A stretch of DNA of 64,000 bases from Pseudomonadota bacterium (GTDB lineage Bacteria; Pseudomonadota; Alphaproteobacteria; Sphingomonadales; Sphingomonadaceae). The notes under the pieces were generated by a model, which did not search any database, was not told where the DNA came from, and saw nothing but the letters and a program-made list of their open reading frames with translations. Shown piece after piece: positions 1 through 7,141 of this stretch. Position 1 is the first letter of the stretch; each line of letters begins with the position of its first letter. The stretch is from NCBI GenBank assembly GCA_021847605.1, contig JAJZQN010000016.1, positions 1 through 64,000 on the forward strand. The letters run 5' to 3'. The position numbers were made by a program, and so were the translations under genes.

Positions 1-87
1 GCCGCGCTGTTTGCAGGGATTCCGGGGCCTGTTCCTGCCCCCTGGCGCAAGGGCCAAGCCGTCTCGGCCGCAAACGGCCTCGCTTGG

Positions 88-159
88 TGATCGCGGGGGT
101 ATCCCCACCCTTCCGCGCTGCGCTTGTGCAGGGCGGGTGATCCCCCTCCCCCGCGATCA
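88..159. repeat. 12-bp perfect inverted repeat in leader region
   Basis: The arms TGATCGCGGGGG (88-99) and CCCCCGCGATCA (148-159) are exact reverse complements separated by 48 bases. The loop is itself C/G-rich and holds smaller hairpins around the GTATCCCC and GTGATCCCCC stretches. It lies between the window edge and the DUF3768 gene, and 1-255 otherwise contains no convincing gene. It could be a terminator for an upstream gene (no T-run is seen), an RNA leader or a protein-binding site; function unknown. Confidence 0.5.
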
Positions 160-255
160 GCCCTCATTGCGCCATTCCCCGGCCCGGCTCGCCGCTCAGG
201 CAGAAGTCGATGGCGCCCATCGCCTTCGGCTCCATTTTAAGAAGGGAATAAGCAG

Positions 256-639
256 ATGAAAAACTTTGCGGAAATGACTCCCGAACGGCTTGCGGCCTAT
301 CGTGAGTGTGTTGCGGTGCTCAACGATCAGATGCGCGCGAAGCTGGACAGTCCCGCACCCAATATCGTGGTGATGACGCAAGGCATTCTTGCGCTGGTCG
401 ATAGCAACCCGGCGATCGCCATCGCGCGCCAGTTGGAACTTATGTTCATCGTCTCCACCTATTCGGCCTTCAGCGAGGACAACAACCCGCACGGCGAGCG
501 CGATTTCGGTGACTTCGAGTGGCGGGGCACCCGCTGCTATTGGAAAATCGACTTGTATGAAGACCCCGATGTCAAGAGTGCAAATGATCCCCCCGCTATC
601 ACTCGCGTGATAACAATCATGCTGCCAAGCGACTATTGA
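256..639 (+). CDS. DUF3768 domain protein
   Basis: 127-residue protein with the features of the DUF3768 family, small proteins of unknown function common on alphaproteobacterial plasmids. Visible hallmarks are an N-terminal LNDQMRAK-like segment, a central FSEDNNPHGERDFG block (residues about 75-88), the WKIDLYED segment and a C-terminus ending in TRVITIMLPSDY. The start follows AAGAAGGGAA about 8 bases upstream. It is intact, unlike the DUF3768 remnant at 2097-2195 across the insertion element. No catalytic motif is evident. Neighbours are plasmid accessory genes, which fits but does not reveal a role. Confidence 0.8.
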   Translation: MKNFAEMTPERLAAYRECVAVLNDQMRAKLDSPAPNIVVMTQGILALVDSNPAIAIARQLELMFIVSTYSAFSEDNNPHGERDFGDFEWRGTRCYWKIDLYEDPDVKSANDPPAITRVITIMLPSDY

Positions 640-888
640 TCCGCTATAAAAAGTTGTGTTTGCACGCGAATGTAATTCGTCCACCTGAGTCTTGATCGTA
701 TTGATGCGACCCTCGCGCATCGACTTGTATCCGGTTGAGGGGCTTCCCTCCGACCAAAATCGCTATTCACGGGTATCTCGATCAGGTGGCGTGGGTGGCG
801 ACCACACTACTACTGGGCACAAGCGGCCATCAATCTTCCCGGTCGCCATCCAGCCCTGCCGTCAGACGGCAAGCTGGAAAATCTGATA
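640..888 (-). other. Non-coding flank of the IS110 element; possible bridge RNA region
   Basis: About 250 bp without a credible gene between the DUF3768 stop and the transposase stop. It contains small hairpins: TGCCGT (857-862) with ACGGCA (866-871), and an imperfect stem between 733-741 and 746-755. IS110-family recombinases are known to use a non-coding RNA encoded at one element end to choose target and donor DNA. That this stretch encodes such an RNA is inference from position only. Confidence 0.3.
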
Positions 889-2028
889 TCACTCCGCCTT
901 CAGCGTTGCACCTGCAGGAATCACCCCGAACTCAACGTAGCGCCAAAGCGCGATCGCGATCTTGCGGGCCAGCGCGACGATTCCAACCTTTCGCCCGCGC
1001 ATGCCGGCTTTCCCAAACCGCTGGTGCCACCACTGCGAGAGTTCGCTTTGAGGCTGGTATCGTAGCCAGAACCAGGCGAGCTCGACCAGCGTGCATCTCG
1101 CCAGCTTGGTGCCAGCCTTGTTGATTCCTCGGTCGCGCGACGTCTCGCCACTCGAATAGGGACTGGGGGCGAGCCCGATGAACGATGCCAGGTGCCGTCT
1201 ACTGCCAAACTTTCGATGATATACCTCGGCGACGAGCACAGTCGCCGAGATCTCACCGACCCCGCCCATCTTGGATAGCCGAGAAACTTTGTCGGCATGC
1301 GGGAAGGTTGCTTCACTGCGGATCGCTTCGGCTCGTTCTTTGTCTACTGTCGCAATTTGTTCGGCGAGCAGCTTCCAGTGTTGCACCATTCGCTCGATGT
1401 CGCGCCGGATAAACTTCGGAAGTTCAACTCCTTCAGCAGTCTTGAGCGACGTCAGAACGGACGTCAGCCGTTTGCCGATGCCCTTTACGTCCACATAGAT
1501 GCCGTGAAGTGCCAGCAGGCCCTTGATCCGGGAAACCACGCGACTGCGCTGCTGTATCAGGTATTTGCGCTCGCGGCCGATCCGCTTGGCATCTTCCTCT
1601 TCGACGCTCTGGATACGCACCGAACTCGCCACGCTGCGATCTCCTCCTAGCCAGCATCGGAGAGTTCGGCACATCCCCGTTGCGTCGAGCCTGTCGGTCT
1701 TCGCGACACGACCGCGCCGCGGACGCAGAAAGCTCGCTGGGTCGAAGACGATGACATTGAAATCTCGAGCGACAAGCGACCGCGAAATCCAGAACCCATC
1801 GTAGCCGGCTTCGTGACACACAACCATCTGGAGCGGCCGCGCGAGGCGGACTTCGGTTGCGTGCAGAAGCCGTCTGAGCACCTTCTCCAAACCGGCAATG
1901 TCCCTGGCGGGCAAATTGTGAACGCTCGCCTTGTCCTCGCCCGGCGCCTGAAAGGCACAGACCCATGTTGACTTACTCAGCTCCAGCGAGACGCAGCAAA
2001 CATCCTGCACATTATATATCGCCGACAT
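889..2028 (-). CDS. IS110-family transposase (DEDD recombinase)
   Basis: 379-residue transposase with the two-domain IS110 plan: an N-terminal RuvC-like DEDD domain (opening CVSLELSKSTW, with CHEAGYDGFWI and KTDRLDA blocks further on) and a C-terminal Transposase_20 domain with GGVGEISATVL and FIGLAPSPYSSGE, the latter carrying the conserved serine region. The start at 2028 was chosen because GAAGGAGGAA lies 6-12 bases upstream; the frame is open further but lacks a better site. The first acidic position is Glu within LELSKS rather than the commoner Asp; this also occurs in one IS110 subgroup, so it need not mean inactivity. The gene appears full length and probably functional. Confidence 0.9.
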   Translation of the reverse strand: MSAIYNVQDVCCVSLELSKSTWVCAFQAPGEDKASVHNLPARDIAGLEKVLRRLLHATEVRLARPLQMVVCHEAGYDGFWISRSLVARDFNVIVFDPASFLRPRRGRVAKTDRLDATGMCRTLRCWLGGDRSVASSVRIQSVEEEDAKRIGRERKYLIQQRSRVVSRIKGLLALHGIYVDVKGIGKRLTSVLTSLKTAEGVELPKFIRRDIERMVQHWKLLAEQIATVDKERAEAIRSEATFPHADKVSRLSKMGGVGEISATVLVAEVYHRKFGSRRHLASFIGLAPSPYSSGETSRDRGINKAGTKLARCTLVELAWFWLRYQPQSELSQWWHQRFGKAGMRGRKVGIVALARKIAIALWRYVEFGVIPAGATLKAE

Positions 2029-2096
2029 GTGAAGTTCCTCCTTCGGGCCGTGAGGTCGGGAAAGGTGACACAAACTCGTGCCCACCGGCACATAGG

Positions 2097-2195
2097 ATCT
2101 ATTACGACCGGCAGACGGATTACGGATCGCCCGACCCGGCAGACCCCGCCGTTACCTGTCGCATCCTGACCATCCTGCGCGCAGACGAATACTGA
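2097..2195 (+). pseudogene. 3' remnant of a second DUF3768 gene
   Basis: The plus frame from 2097 to the TGA at 2193-2195 reads IYYDRQTDYGSPDPADP then AVTCRILTILRADEY. This is the typical C-terminal third of DUF3768 proteins (compare the intact copy at 256-639 ending TRVITIMLPSDY). No start or 5' part is present; the IS110 element lies directly before it. The 5' half was not found on the other side of the element, so insertion was accompanied or followed by deletion. Confidence 0.7.
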
Positions 2196-2258
2196 TCGGC
2201 CACGCGCCGGGGGCGGAACCGACCGCCCCCCTTCCCCCCTAATTGCGAGGAATCGCCC

Positions 2259-3701
2259 ATGTCTTTTGAATTGATGAACCGTGTCCAGATCGATGAGATC
2301 ACCGCAGGCCGGGATTTGGCCATCGTGCGTTGGCTGGACGCCTTCGACAGCTTCCATCGCCTGAGCGACGAGGCCGCCGGATTGAGCATTGGCGGGGCGC
2401 TCTCGCTAACCGCGCCGTCAGGCGACCGCTACAACGATACCGGCTTGACGCGCGCATTCCTCGCAAAAGCCGACCATGAAACATACGACCGGGAAACTCG
2501 CAGCACGATCAAGACCAGTGCGCGCGACCATTTCGCCGCGAAGATGACGGCGGCAGTTGATCGGCGGTGCTGGCGGCATCTGCTGGAAACACTTGGCTTT
2601 GACCAGCTTCTCGACCGGCAGGCGCGCGAGGAATTTTATTCCGGCCTTGAAGGGGTGCCACCTGCCTTCACGACCGAGAATTGCGCGGCGACGTTCGGCC
2701 ATATCTGGGAGAACCGGCGCGATATTTATCTGCGCGGGATTGCCAACACCTTTGCGGCGCTGGACCGGCGTTTCCGCTCGCATGATGGTTTCAAGATAGG
2801 GAGCCGTCTCATCATCGAGCGCGCGCTAAGCGATAGCGGGCGGTGGTGGAGCGACTATAACCGGCGCGATACCTTGCGGGACGTGGAGCGGGTTTTCCGC
2901 GAACTGGACGGGCTAGGCCCCTGCCCCGAAAGCATGAGCATCATCGAGCAGGTGACTTCCGGGCGCGATTATACGCCGTTCGTCATTAACGGCGATTATT
3001 TCCGCGTCCGTGTTTTCGGCAATGGCAATCTGCACCTGTGGTTCGAGCGCAAGGATTTGCTCAAGGAGGTGAACAAGCTGCTGGCCGAATATTATGGCGA
3101 GGTGATTGGCGACGGCTACGGCACCACCGAAGCAGCCGAAGCGCCGGAATATCATATGACGCCCGCAAAGGATTTCGGGGCGTTCATGTCGTCCGAGGCG
3201 GTCGCCCATCGCGTGATCGAAGATGCCCAGATCGGCAAGGGCATGATTGTTCTGGAACCGAGCGCCGGAACCGGCGTGCTGGCCAAGGCAGCGCGCGAGG
3301 CCGGGGCGCTGGTGGACTGCATCGAGATTCAGCCCGGATTGGCGCACGAATTGCGGGTGCTGCACGGCTTCGAGGACGTGCGGCAGGCGGATTTCCTAAC
3401 CCTTTCCCCCTCGCCTTCCTATGATCGCATCATCATGAACCCTCCGTTTGATCGGGGCCGCGATTGCGATCATGTCCGCCACGCCTTCGGCTTCCTGAAA
3501 CCGGGCGGTATCTTGGTTGCGGTGATGAGCGCGCGCGCCGAATTTCGCGACGACAAGCGGCACCGCGCGTTCCACGAGATCGTGGAGCGTTGCCGTCCCG
3601 CCTATGGCTGGCGGAAATGGCACGATCTGCCTGCCGGATCGTTCGCCCATGCGGGGACCAACATCAACACCGTCATTCTGGCGATCAGGAAGCCGGATTG
3701 A
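2259..3701 (+). CDS. DUF4942 protein with class I adenine-type methyltransferase domain
   Basis: 480-residue protein. The N-terminal about 290 residues match the DUF4942 pattern (phage/plasmid proteins of unknown role, with segments such as GHIWENRRDIYLRG and NGDYFRVRVFGNGNLHLWF). The C-terminal part is a SAM-dependent methyltransferase: motif I LEPSAGTGVLA (about residues 328-338), then motif IV NPPF (about 392-395), the signature of amino-methylating (N6-adenine or N4-cytosine) DNA methyltransferases. The start follows GCGAGGA 8 bases upstream. No restriction endonuclease lies nearby, so it is an orphan methylase, plausibly protecting plasmid DNA; the target sequence cannot be read from the protein. 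Confidence 0.8.
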   Translation: MSFELMNRVQIDEITAGRDLAIVRWLDAFDSFHRLSDEAAGLSIGGALSLTAPSGDRYNDTGLTRAFLAKADHETYDRETRSTIKTSARDHFAAKMTAAVDRRCWRHLLETLGFDQLLDRQAREEFYSGLEGVPPAFTTENCAATFGHIWENRRDIYLRGIANTFAALDRRFRSHDGFKIGSRLIIERALSDSGRWWSDYNRRDTLRDVERVFRELDGLGPCPESMSIIEQVTSGRDYTPFVINGDYFRVRVFGNGNLHLWFERKDLLKEVNKLLAEYYGEVIGDGYGTTEAAEAPEYHMTPAKDFGAFMSSEAVAHRVIEDAQIGKGMIVLEPSAGTGVLAKAAREAGALVDCIEIQPGLAHELRVLHGFEDVRQADFLTLSPSPSYDRIIMNPPFDRGRDCDHVRHAFGFLKPGGILVAVMSARAEFRDDKRHRAFHEIVERCRPAYGWRKWHDLPAGSFAHAGTNINTVILAIRKPD

Positions 3702-3751
3702 TATTGTCGAAATGCTATGGCTTGCCCTGCGATTGCGCAGGTCAGCTACAG

Positions 3752-3782
3752 CTTCCCCTTCCCCTTCCCCTTTCCTTTCCCC
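3752..3782. repeat. Short CTTCCC-type pyrimidine tract
   Basis: Three to four imperfect 6-bp units of CTTCCC followed by TTTCCTTTCCCC form a 31-base pure pyrimidine stretch in the 3702-3896 intergenic region. A purine tract of GAAAGG units at 7142-7157 is its strand-complementary counterpart on the far side of the partition region. Nothing else is recognised in 3702-3896. Confidence 0.6.
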
Positions 3783-3896
3783 AGCAGCCGGAAGATGAAG
3801 GCGATATGTCCGAAAGCTGCCTATATCGCTGGCCGATGGAACCCTGTGGTTCCACCAGCCCCTTTCCCCACTGATCCCGCGAAAGGAGATCGTGCG

Positions 3897-4085
3897 ATGA
3901 CGACGAGTAGCAACAGCAACCAGCAGGCTATCGACCTTGCTAATTGCATCAAGGATTGGTGGCAGCAGCACAAGTTCGACACCACCGGAGAGCGCGGAGA
4001 ATGGAACCTCTACGACGATGAGCCGGAATTTGTGACGATGGCAAAGAGGATCATAGGCGATTGGGAAAAGCCGTCCGACGATTGA
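3897..4085 (+). CDS. Small acidic hypothetical protein (62 aa)
   Basis: 62-residue acidic protein beginning MTTSSNSNQQAIDLANC. The start was chosen over earlier in-frame codons because AAAGGAG lies 9-15 bases before the ATG and the upstream frame is low-complexity (SFPFPFPF). It has no membrane segment or known motif; tryptophans are frequent (KDWWQQHKF, GEWNLYDDEPEF). It sits alone between the methyltransferase and a cluster of inverted repeats. Similar short acidic proteins occur on sphingomonad plasmids, but no function can be assigned. Confidence 0.6.
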   Translation: MTTSSNSNQQAIDLANCIKDWWQQHKFDTTGERGEWNLYDDEPEFVTMAKRIIGDWEKPSDD

Positions 4086-4086
4086 A

Positions 4087-4188
4087 GGCTGCGCATCCCA
4101 GAGGTCCGCGCAGCCGTGATCTTCCTAAGCTGTCTTGAGGCCCGAAGGCGAACGCGCTCCCCAATAGCGCCGTAGAGAGCCTTCGGGC
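4087..4188. repeat. Two consecutive hairpins downstream of the 62-aa gene
   Basis: Hairpin 1 pairs GGCTGCGC (4087-4094) with GCGCAGCC (4108-4115), directly after the stop at 4085. Hairpin 2 pairs GCCCGAAGGC (4140-4149) with GCCTTCGGGC (4179-4188), with a small GCGCT/AGCGC stem inside its loop. Neither is followed by a T-run, so they are weak candidates for intrinsic terminators. The rest of 4086-4223 is otherwise empty. Confidence 0.5.
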
Positions 4189-4223
4189 TTCGGAGGTCCG
4201 GACGACAACCCCCTTCCCATCGA

Positions 4224-4255
4224 CCGCGCGACTATGCACATGCATAGTCGCGCGG
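4224..4255 (+). repeat. Palindromic site A1 (CTATGCA-CA-TGCATAG core)
   Basis: A perfect inverted repeat with 15-bp arms (CCGCGCGACTATGCA and its complement) around a 2-base CA spacer. The 16-bp core CTATGCACATGCATAG (4233-4248) recurs at 4693-4708, and in the opposite orientation at 7043-7058 and 7125-7140. The sites bracket the DciA-like, RHH, small membrane, parA and parB genes. A parS-like ParB site or an operator is the likeliest role (inference). Confidence 0.75.
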
Positions 4256-4272
4256 CCTTCATACCGTTCGAA

Positions 4273-4677
4273 TCAACGGCGAACGCAGATTTTGATGTGT
4301 TCCACAGCCGGATAGCCAAACAGTTCATTGATTCGGGCGATCAGTTCGGGGATTTCTTTGCGCAAGGCGGTCGCCTGCGCCCGATCGGTCGCTACATCGA
4401 GAACCCCCCGCGCGCGACTGCCGGGAGGGTGGCGCAGCGTCATCGGTGTCGTATGTTGCGCGAGCGCTGGACCGACAATTTCCGGCCAGCGTGCAACCAA
4501 TTCCGAACGGCCGAACCCCATATGGCGCATGACAGGCGCGGCGACGGTGCGCAGAAGGTCGCCGATCGCCATCGCCTCCCCTCCGCGTTCGTCGCGTCGT
4601 CCGAATCCTTCGCCGTCCTTCATGCTTGCCATCTTGCCACGGCGGCCCCGGCCCGTCGAGAAATGGCGTGTCGCCAT
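4273..4677 (-). CDS. DUF721 / DciA-like protein
   Basis: 134-residue protein with a DUF721 domain over the C-terminal about 95 residues: MAIGDLLRTVAAPVMRHMGFG, then WPEIVGPALAQHTTP, and a C-terminus ELIARINELFGYPAVEHIKI typical of the family. DUF721 includes DciA, the ancestral bacterial loader/partner of replicative helicase DnaB. This is a short version on a plasmid and lies between two copies of the palindromic repeat, opposite in direction to parAB. The N-terminal 35 residues are basic and glycine-rich; the start is uncertain, with further in-frame ATGs at residues 16, 19 and 36. A role in plasmid replication start is plausible but inferred. Confidence 0.7.
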   Translation of the reverse strand: MATRHFSTGRGRRGKMASMKDGEGFGRRDERGGEAMAIGDLLRTVAAPVMRHMGFGRSELVARWPEIVGPALAQHTTPMTLRHPPGSRARGVLDVATDRAQATALRKEIPELIARINELFGYPAVEHIKICVRR

Positions 4678-4680
4678 TTC

Positions 4681-4720
4681 GGCGCGGCGCGACTATGCAC
4701 ATGCATAGCCGCGCCGCGCC
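4681..4720 (+). repeat. Palindromic site A2
   Basis: Inverted repeat with 19-bp arms (one mismatch, A4692/C4709) around the CA spacer; core CTATGCACATGCATAG at 4693-4708, same orientation as site A1. It lies just before the start of the DUF721 gene and about 110 bp before the RHH gene, so it could act as an operator for either direction as well as a partition site. Confidence 0.75.
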
Positions 4721-4832
4721 TGCCACCATAGGCGACCTTCGACAAAGAGCATGAAGTATTGAGTTCATTAAGCTGTTGGCCTATGGTCCTGCCCCGCGTT
4801 CCTCTTCGAGACGCAGAAAAAGGACGGACGGT

Positions 4833-5081
4833 TTGAACGAGCGAAAGTCGGCCGCGAGCGGCGTCGATGCGATGGACGAGGATGCAATCGTCCAGATCCG
4901 CGTCACGAAGGCGCTGCGCAACGAGATCGCCCGGATCGCGTTGGATCGGGGCGGGATGACCTTTCGCGCGCTCATTTTGTCGGCGCTCAAGACCACTTAC
5001 GGGCTGGAAGTTGCCGATTCCGATCTACGCGACCGGCGCGGGCGGCAACCTGGAGAGGGCGCAGGGCAAGGAGATGGGTGA
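4833..5081 (+). CDS. Ribbon-helix-helix (CopG-type) small DNA-binding protein
   Basis: About 82 residues from a TTG start at 4833, which has AAAAAGGAC 6-14 bases upstream; an ATG at 4776 and an internal ATG at 4872 are alternatives. The core reads DEDAIVQIRVTKALRNEIAR followed by IALDRGGMTFRALILSALK, the beta-strand/helix/helix pattern of RHH repressors. Such proteins often autoregulate plasmid partition or stability operons. Its stop overlaps the ATG of the next gene (TGATG), and parA and parB follow with overlaps, so it is the first gene of a four-gene operon. The nearby palindromes A1/A2 are candidate operators. Confidence 0.65.
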   Translation: MNERKSAASGVDAMDEDAIVQIRVTKALRNEIARIALDRGGMTFRALILSALKTTYGLEVADSDLRDRRGRQPGEGAGQGDG

Positions 5082-5251
5082 TGTCTGATTATTTTGCGGC
5101 GAATCCCGACCATGCCATCCTTGTCGGCATCATCGGCTTCTTCGCCTTGTCGTATTTTTTCGGCAGATCGAGGCGGCGTCGGCGCGGAGATCGTGCCGCC
5201 GAGGAATATTATCAGCGGATGTTGCGGGGCGGTTGGCGAGACGATGGCTAA
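5081..5251 (+). CDS. 56-aa single-span membrane protein
   Basis: Reading from the ATG at 5081 gives 56 residues: a short polar N-terminus (MSDYFAANPDH), one hydrophobic span (AILVGIIGFFALSYFF, residues 12-27), then a very basic stretch (GRSRRRRRGDR) and an amphipathic tail EEYYQRMLRGGW. The positive-inside rule predicts the C-terminal tail in the cytoplasm. The gene overlaps the preceding RHH stop by one base (TGATG) and overlaps the parA start at 5244 by 8 bases, so it is translationally coupled to both. No family recognised; it may tether the partition ATPase or act in conjugation or exclusion (speculative). Confidence 0.65.
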   Translation: MSDYFAANPDHAILVGIIGFFALSYFFGRSRRRRRGDRAAEEYYQRMLRGGWRDDG

Positions 5252-6044
5252 GAGAGACGGAAAAGCTGGTATCCGACCGATGCAGACGATCGTAATCAAC
5301 AACCGCAAGGGCGGCGTTGGCAAGACCATGCTGGCGACGCACCTTGCATGGTTCTTGGCCGAAGATGACGCGAGGGTGCTGTTCATCGACCTTGACGCTC
5401 AGGGCAACGGGTCGCGCACGCTTGCGGCCGCGGGCAGGGGAGGGCGATCGTCGGACCTGTTCGATCCTGATGCCAAAATCGAATTGACGGGCGCTCCTGG
5501 CCTCACCGTGCTCGAATCAGATGAAACGCTTGATATCGTCCAACTCCAAGACGTTCAGCAGATGGTGAAGGCATTCAATGCTTTTCCTCCGTTATTCGAT
5601 TATTGTGTCATCGATACTCCGCCGACGTGGGGTGCGCTGAATTTCGCTGCGTTGACTGTTGCGGATCATTTGGTCGCCCCGATCGAGATGAAAGACTACG
5701 CGCTTGATGGTGTCGAACAGCTTCTGAAAACCATTCAGGCGGCGGAGCAAAGTGGCCGGGGAGGGCGTAAGATCAACTTTCTTGGCCTCCTGCCGTCTCG
5801 GTTCAACAGCCATAGTCCGCGCGAAAAGGAGAATGTCGCGGAGATCGTGCGGACGATCGGAACGAGCATGGTGTTCAACGGCCTGTTGGCGCAGCGCGAC
5901 GGCTATGAAGAGGCCGTGTCGCAGGGTGTGCCAGTCTGGACCCTCAAAAAGCGGGCGGCAATGGTTGCAGGGCAGGAAATGCGCTTCGTGCTGTCCCAGA
6001 TCCGCGACCGTATGGATGGCCTTCCGGCCAAGGAGATCGTGTAG
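5244..6044 (+). CDS. parA: ParA-family partition ATPase
   Basis: 266-residue ParA/Soj-type ATPase. The deviant Walker A motif KGGVGKT is at residues 22-28, followed by LFIDLDAQGNGSRTL (switch I/A') and CVIDTPPTWG (Walker B region). The start at 5244 (MAKRDGK) overlaps the 56-aa gene; an internal ATG at 5280 is a shorter option. The protein lacks the long N-terminal HTH of type Ia ParA, so it is a type Ib-like or chromosomal-like short ParA. It overlaps parB (TAG/GTG at 6042-6046), forming the usual parAB operon for plasmid segregation. Confidence 0.92.
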   Translation: MAKRDGKAGIRPMQTIVINNRKGGVGKTMLATHLAWFLAEDDARVLFIDLDAQGNGSRTLAAAGRGGRSSDLFDPDAKIELTGAPGLTVLESDETLDIVQLQDVQQMVKAFNAFPPLFDYCVIDTPPTWGALNFAALTVADHLVAPIEMKDYALDGVEQLLKTIQAAEQSGRGGRKINFLGLLPSRFNSHSPREKENVAEIVRTIGTSMVFNGLLAQRDGYEEAVSQGVPVWTLKKRAAMVAGQEMRFVLSQIRDRMDGLPAKEIV

Positions 6045-7009
6045 TGAGCAGTTTCAGGGAGCGAGCGGCGCAGATCAGCGGCGTTCTTCACGCGCGGACG
6101 GCCGAGGCTGCGGTGCAGGAACTGGCGTTGGACGATGTGATCCCCGATCCGGAGAATCCGCGCCGTGACTTTGATGAGGAGGAACTGGCCAAGCTGGCGA
6201 AATCGATCGAACGACGCGGGGTTCTACAACCGATTACCGTCCGGCCCGCAGATAAGGACGGAAAGTTTGTCATTCGTTTCGGGGAAAGGCGTTGGCGGGC
6301 CTCGAAAATCGCGGGCAAGCCGACGATTCGTGCGATTGTTTCCGAAACCGCCAGCGAAACCGACAATCTTGTTGAGCAGGTTATCGAGAACGAGCAGCGG
6401 GCGGACCTGCGCACCAGCGAAATGGTCGAGGCGGTGCAGCGGCTATTGCAGAAGGGTTGGAGCAAGACGGCCATCGCGGAGGAGCTGAGCTGCAAGCCTG
6501 CCGAGATCACGCAATTCGCGGCGGTCCCCGAAATGGCGGATTATCTGCGCGAACTGATCGACGTTTGGCCCCGGCGAGCGCTCTACGATCTTCACATCGC
6601 CTCCCGCAAGCATTCCGACGCGATCAAGCGGTTTGTGGCATCACGGCGTGAGCAGGGCGTGACCACCGCGGCGGTCGCCGGTTTCGTGCGAGGGCTTAAA
6701 GACCCGCAGCCCCCCAAAGCGGTTGCCCCGGTCGAAACTCCTGCCCCGCCATCTTTCGAAACGGCGAGCGAGGAGCACGGCGGTCCCGATCCGGCTGAAT
6801 CCGATTCAGTGCCTGCATCGGTTAGGGGGAAGGGGAGGCGTAAGGCAGTCGCCCCTGCCGCCCCGGTTGCCCCGATCGTAACCGTTATCGTGGGCGGCAG
6901 GAATGGACGGCTGATCTTGCCCGATACGGTTTCCGTGCTGTTCGAAGGCGCAGACGGGCCGGTGACGGTGGCCGCCAGCGAAGTCCGGCTTATCGGCGCA
7001 GCTTCCTGA
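6044..7009 (+). CDS. parB: ParB/RepB/Spo0J-family partition protein
   Basis: 321-residue ParB with a GTG start overlapping the parA stop. The N-terminal ParB/Srx nuclease-like CTPase fold shows NPRRDF (38-43) and the GERRWRAS box (80-87). A helix-turn-helix follows around residues 140-165 (WSKTAIAEELSCKPAEITQF). The region 225-280 is a proline/alanine-rich linker, and the C-terminus (IVTVIVGGRNGRLILPDTVS) is a likely dimerisation or accessory domain. It should bind centromere-like sites; the four palindromes at 4224-4255, 4681-4720, 7043-7058 and 7125-7140 are the best local candidates. Confidence 0.92.
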   Translation: MSSFRERAAQISGVLHARTAEAAVQELALDDVIPDPENPRRDFDEEELAKLAKSIERRGVLQPITVRPADKDGKFVIRFGERRWRASKIAGKPTIRAIVSETASETDNLVEQVIENEQRADLRTSEMVEAVQRLLQKGWSKTAIAEELSCKPAEITQFAAVPEMADYLRELIDVWPRRALYDLHIASRKHSDAIKRFVASRREQGVTTAAVAGFVRGLKDPQPPKAVAPVETPAPPSFETASEEHGGPDPAESDSVPASVRGKGRRKAVAPAAPVAPIVTVIVGGRNGRLILPDTVSVLFEGADGPVTVAASEVRLIGAAS

Positions 7010-7042
7010 TTTTCGCACCGAACGAGCTTTTCTCGCGCACGA

Positions 7043-7058
7043 CTATGCATGTGCATAG
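7043..7058 (-). repeat. Palindromic site B1
   Basis: CTATGCATGTGCATAG, the reverse complement of the A-site core. It lies 34 bp after the parB stop. Outer flanks are only partly symmetrical (for example CGC/GCG at 7036-7038 and 7063-7065), unlike the long arms of A1 and A2. Confidence 0.75.
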
Positions 7059-7124
7059 AGGCGCGGTCCGCACGTCAACCTGAAACGCACAACGCGCCTG
7101 GCGGGGAGGGTCGCCGGCGTGAGG

Positions 7125-7140
7125 CTATGCATGTGCATAG
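7125..7140 (-). repeat. Palindromic site B2
   Basis: Second copy of CTATGCATGTGCATAG, 82 bp after B1 and in the same orientation. It is immediately followed by the purine tract and the oriT candidate, and lies 82 bp before the mobC start, so it could also influence mob transcription. Confidence 0.75.
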
Positions 7141-7141
7141 T

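Larger units (their letters stand above)
640..2096 (-). mobile_element. IS110-family insertion sequence (ends approximate)
   Basis: A single transposase gene (889-2028, minus strand) has about 250 bp of non-coding DNA on its 3' side and about 70 bp on its 5' side. The right end is inferred at about 2096 because a DUF3768 coding fragment resumes at 2097. The left end lies somewhere after the intact DUF3768 stop at 639. IS110 elements typically lack long terminal inverted repeats and target duplications, and none were found, so the ends are only approximate. The longer non-coding flank downstream of the transposase resembles the IS1111-type arrangement. Confidence 0.7.

Noticed and set aside
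640..700. Search for terminal inverted repeats of the IS110 element
   Set aside because: Short matches such as GTGTTTG against CACAAAC were seen, but not convincing; ends left approximate.
3752..3782. Tandem pyrimidine repeat considered as a CRISPR or iteron array
   Set aside because: Units are only 6 bp, imperfect and without spacers; simple-sequence tract is the better description.
4140..4188. Hairpin considered as intrinsic terminator
   Set aside because: No T-run after either arm; kept only as an inverted repeat.
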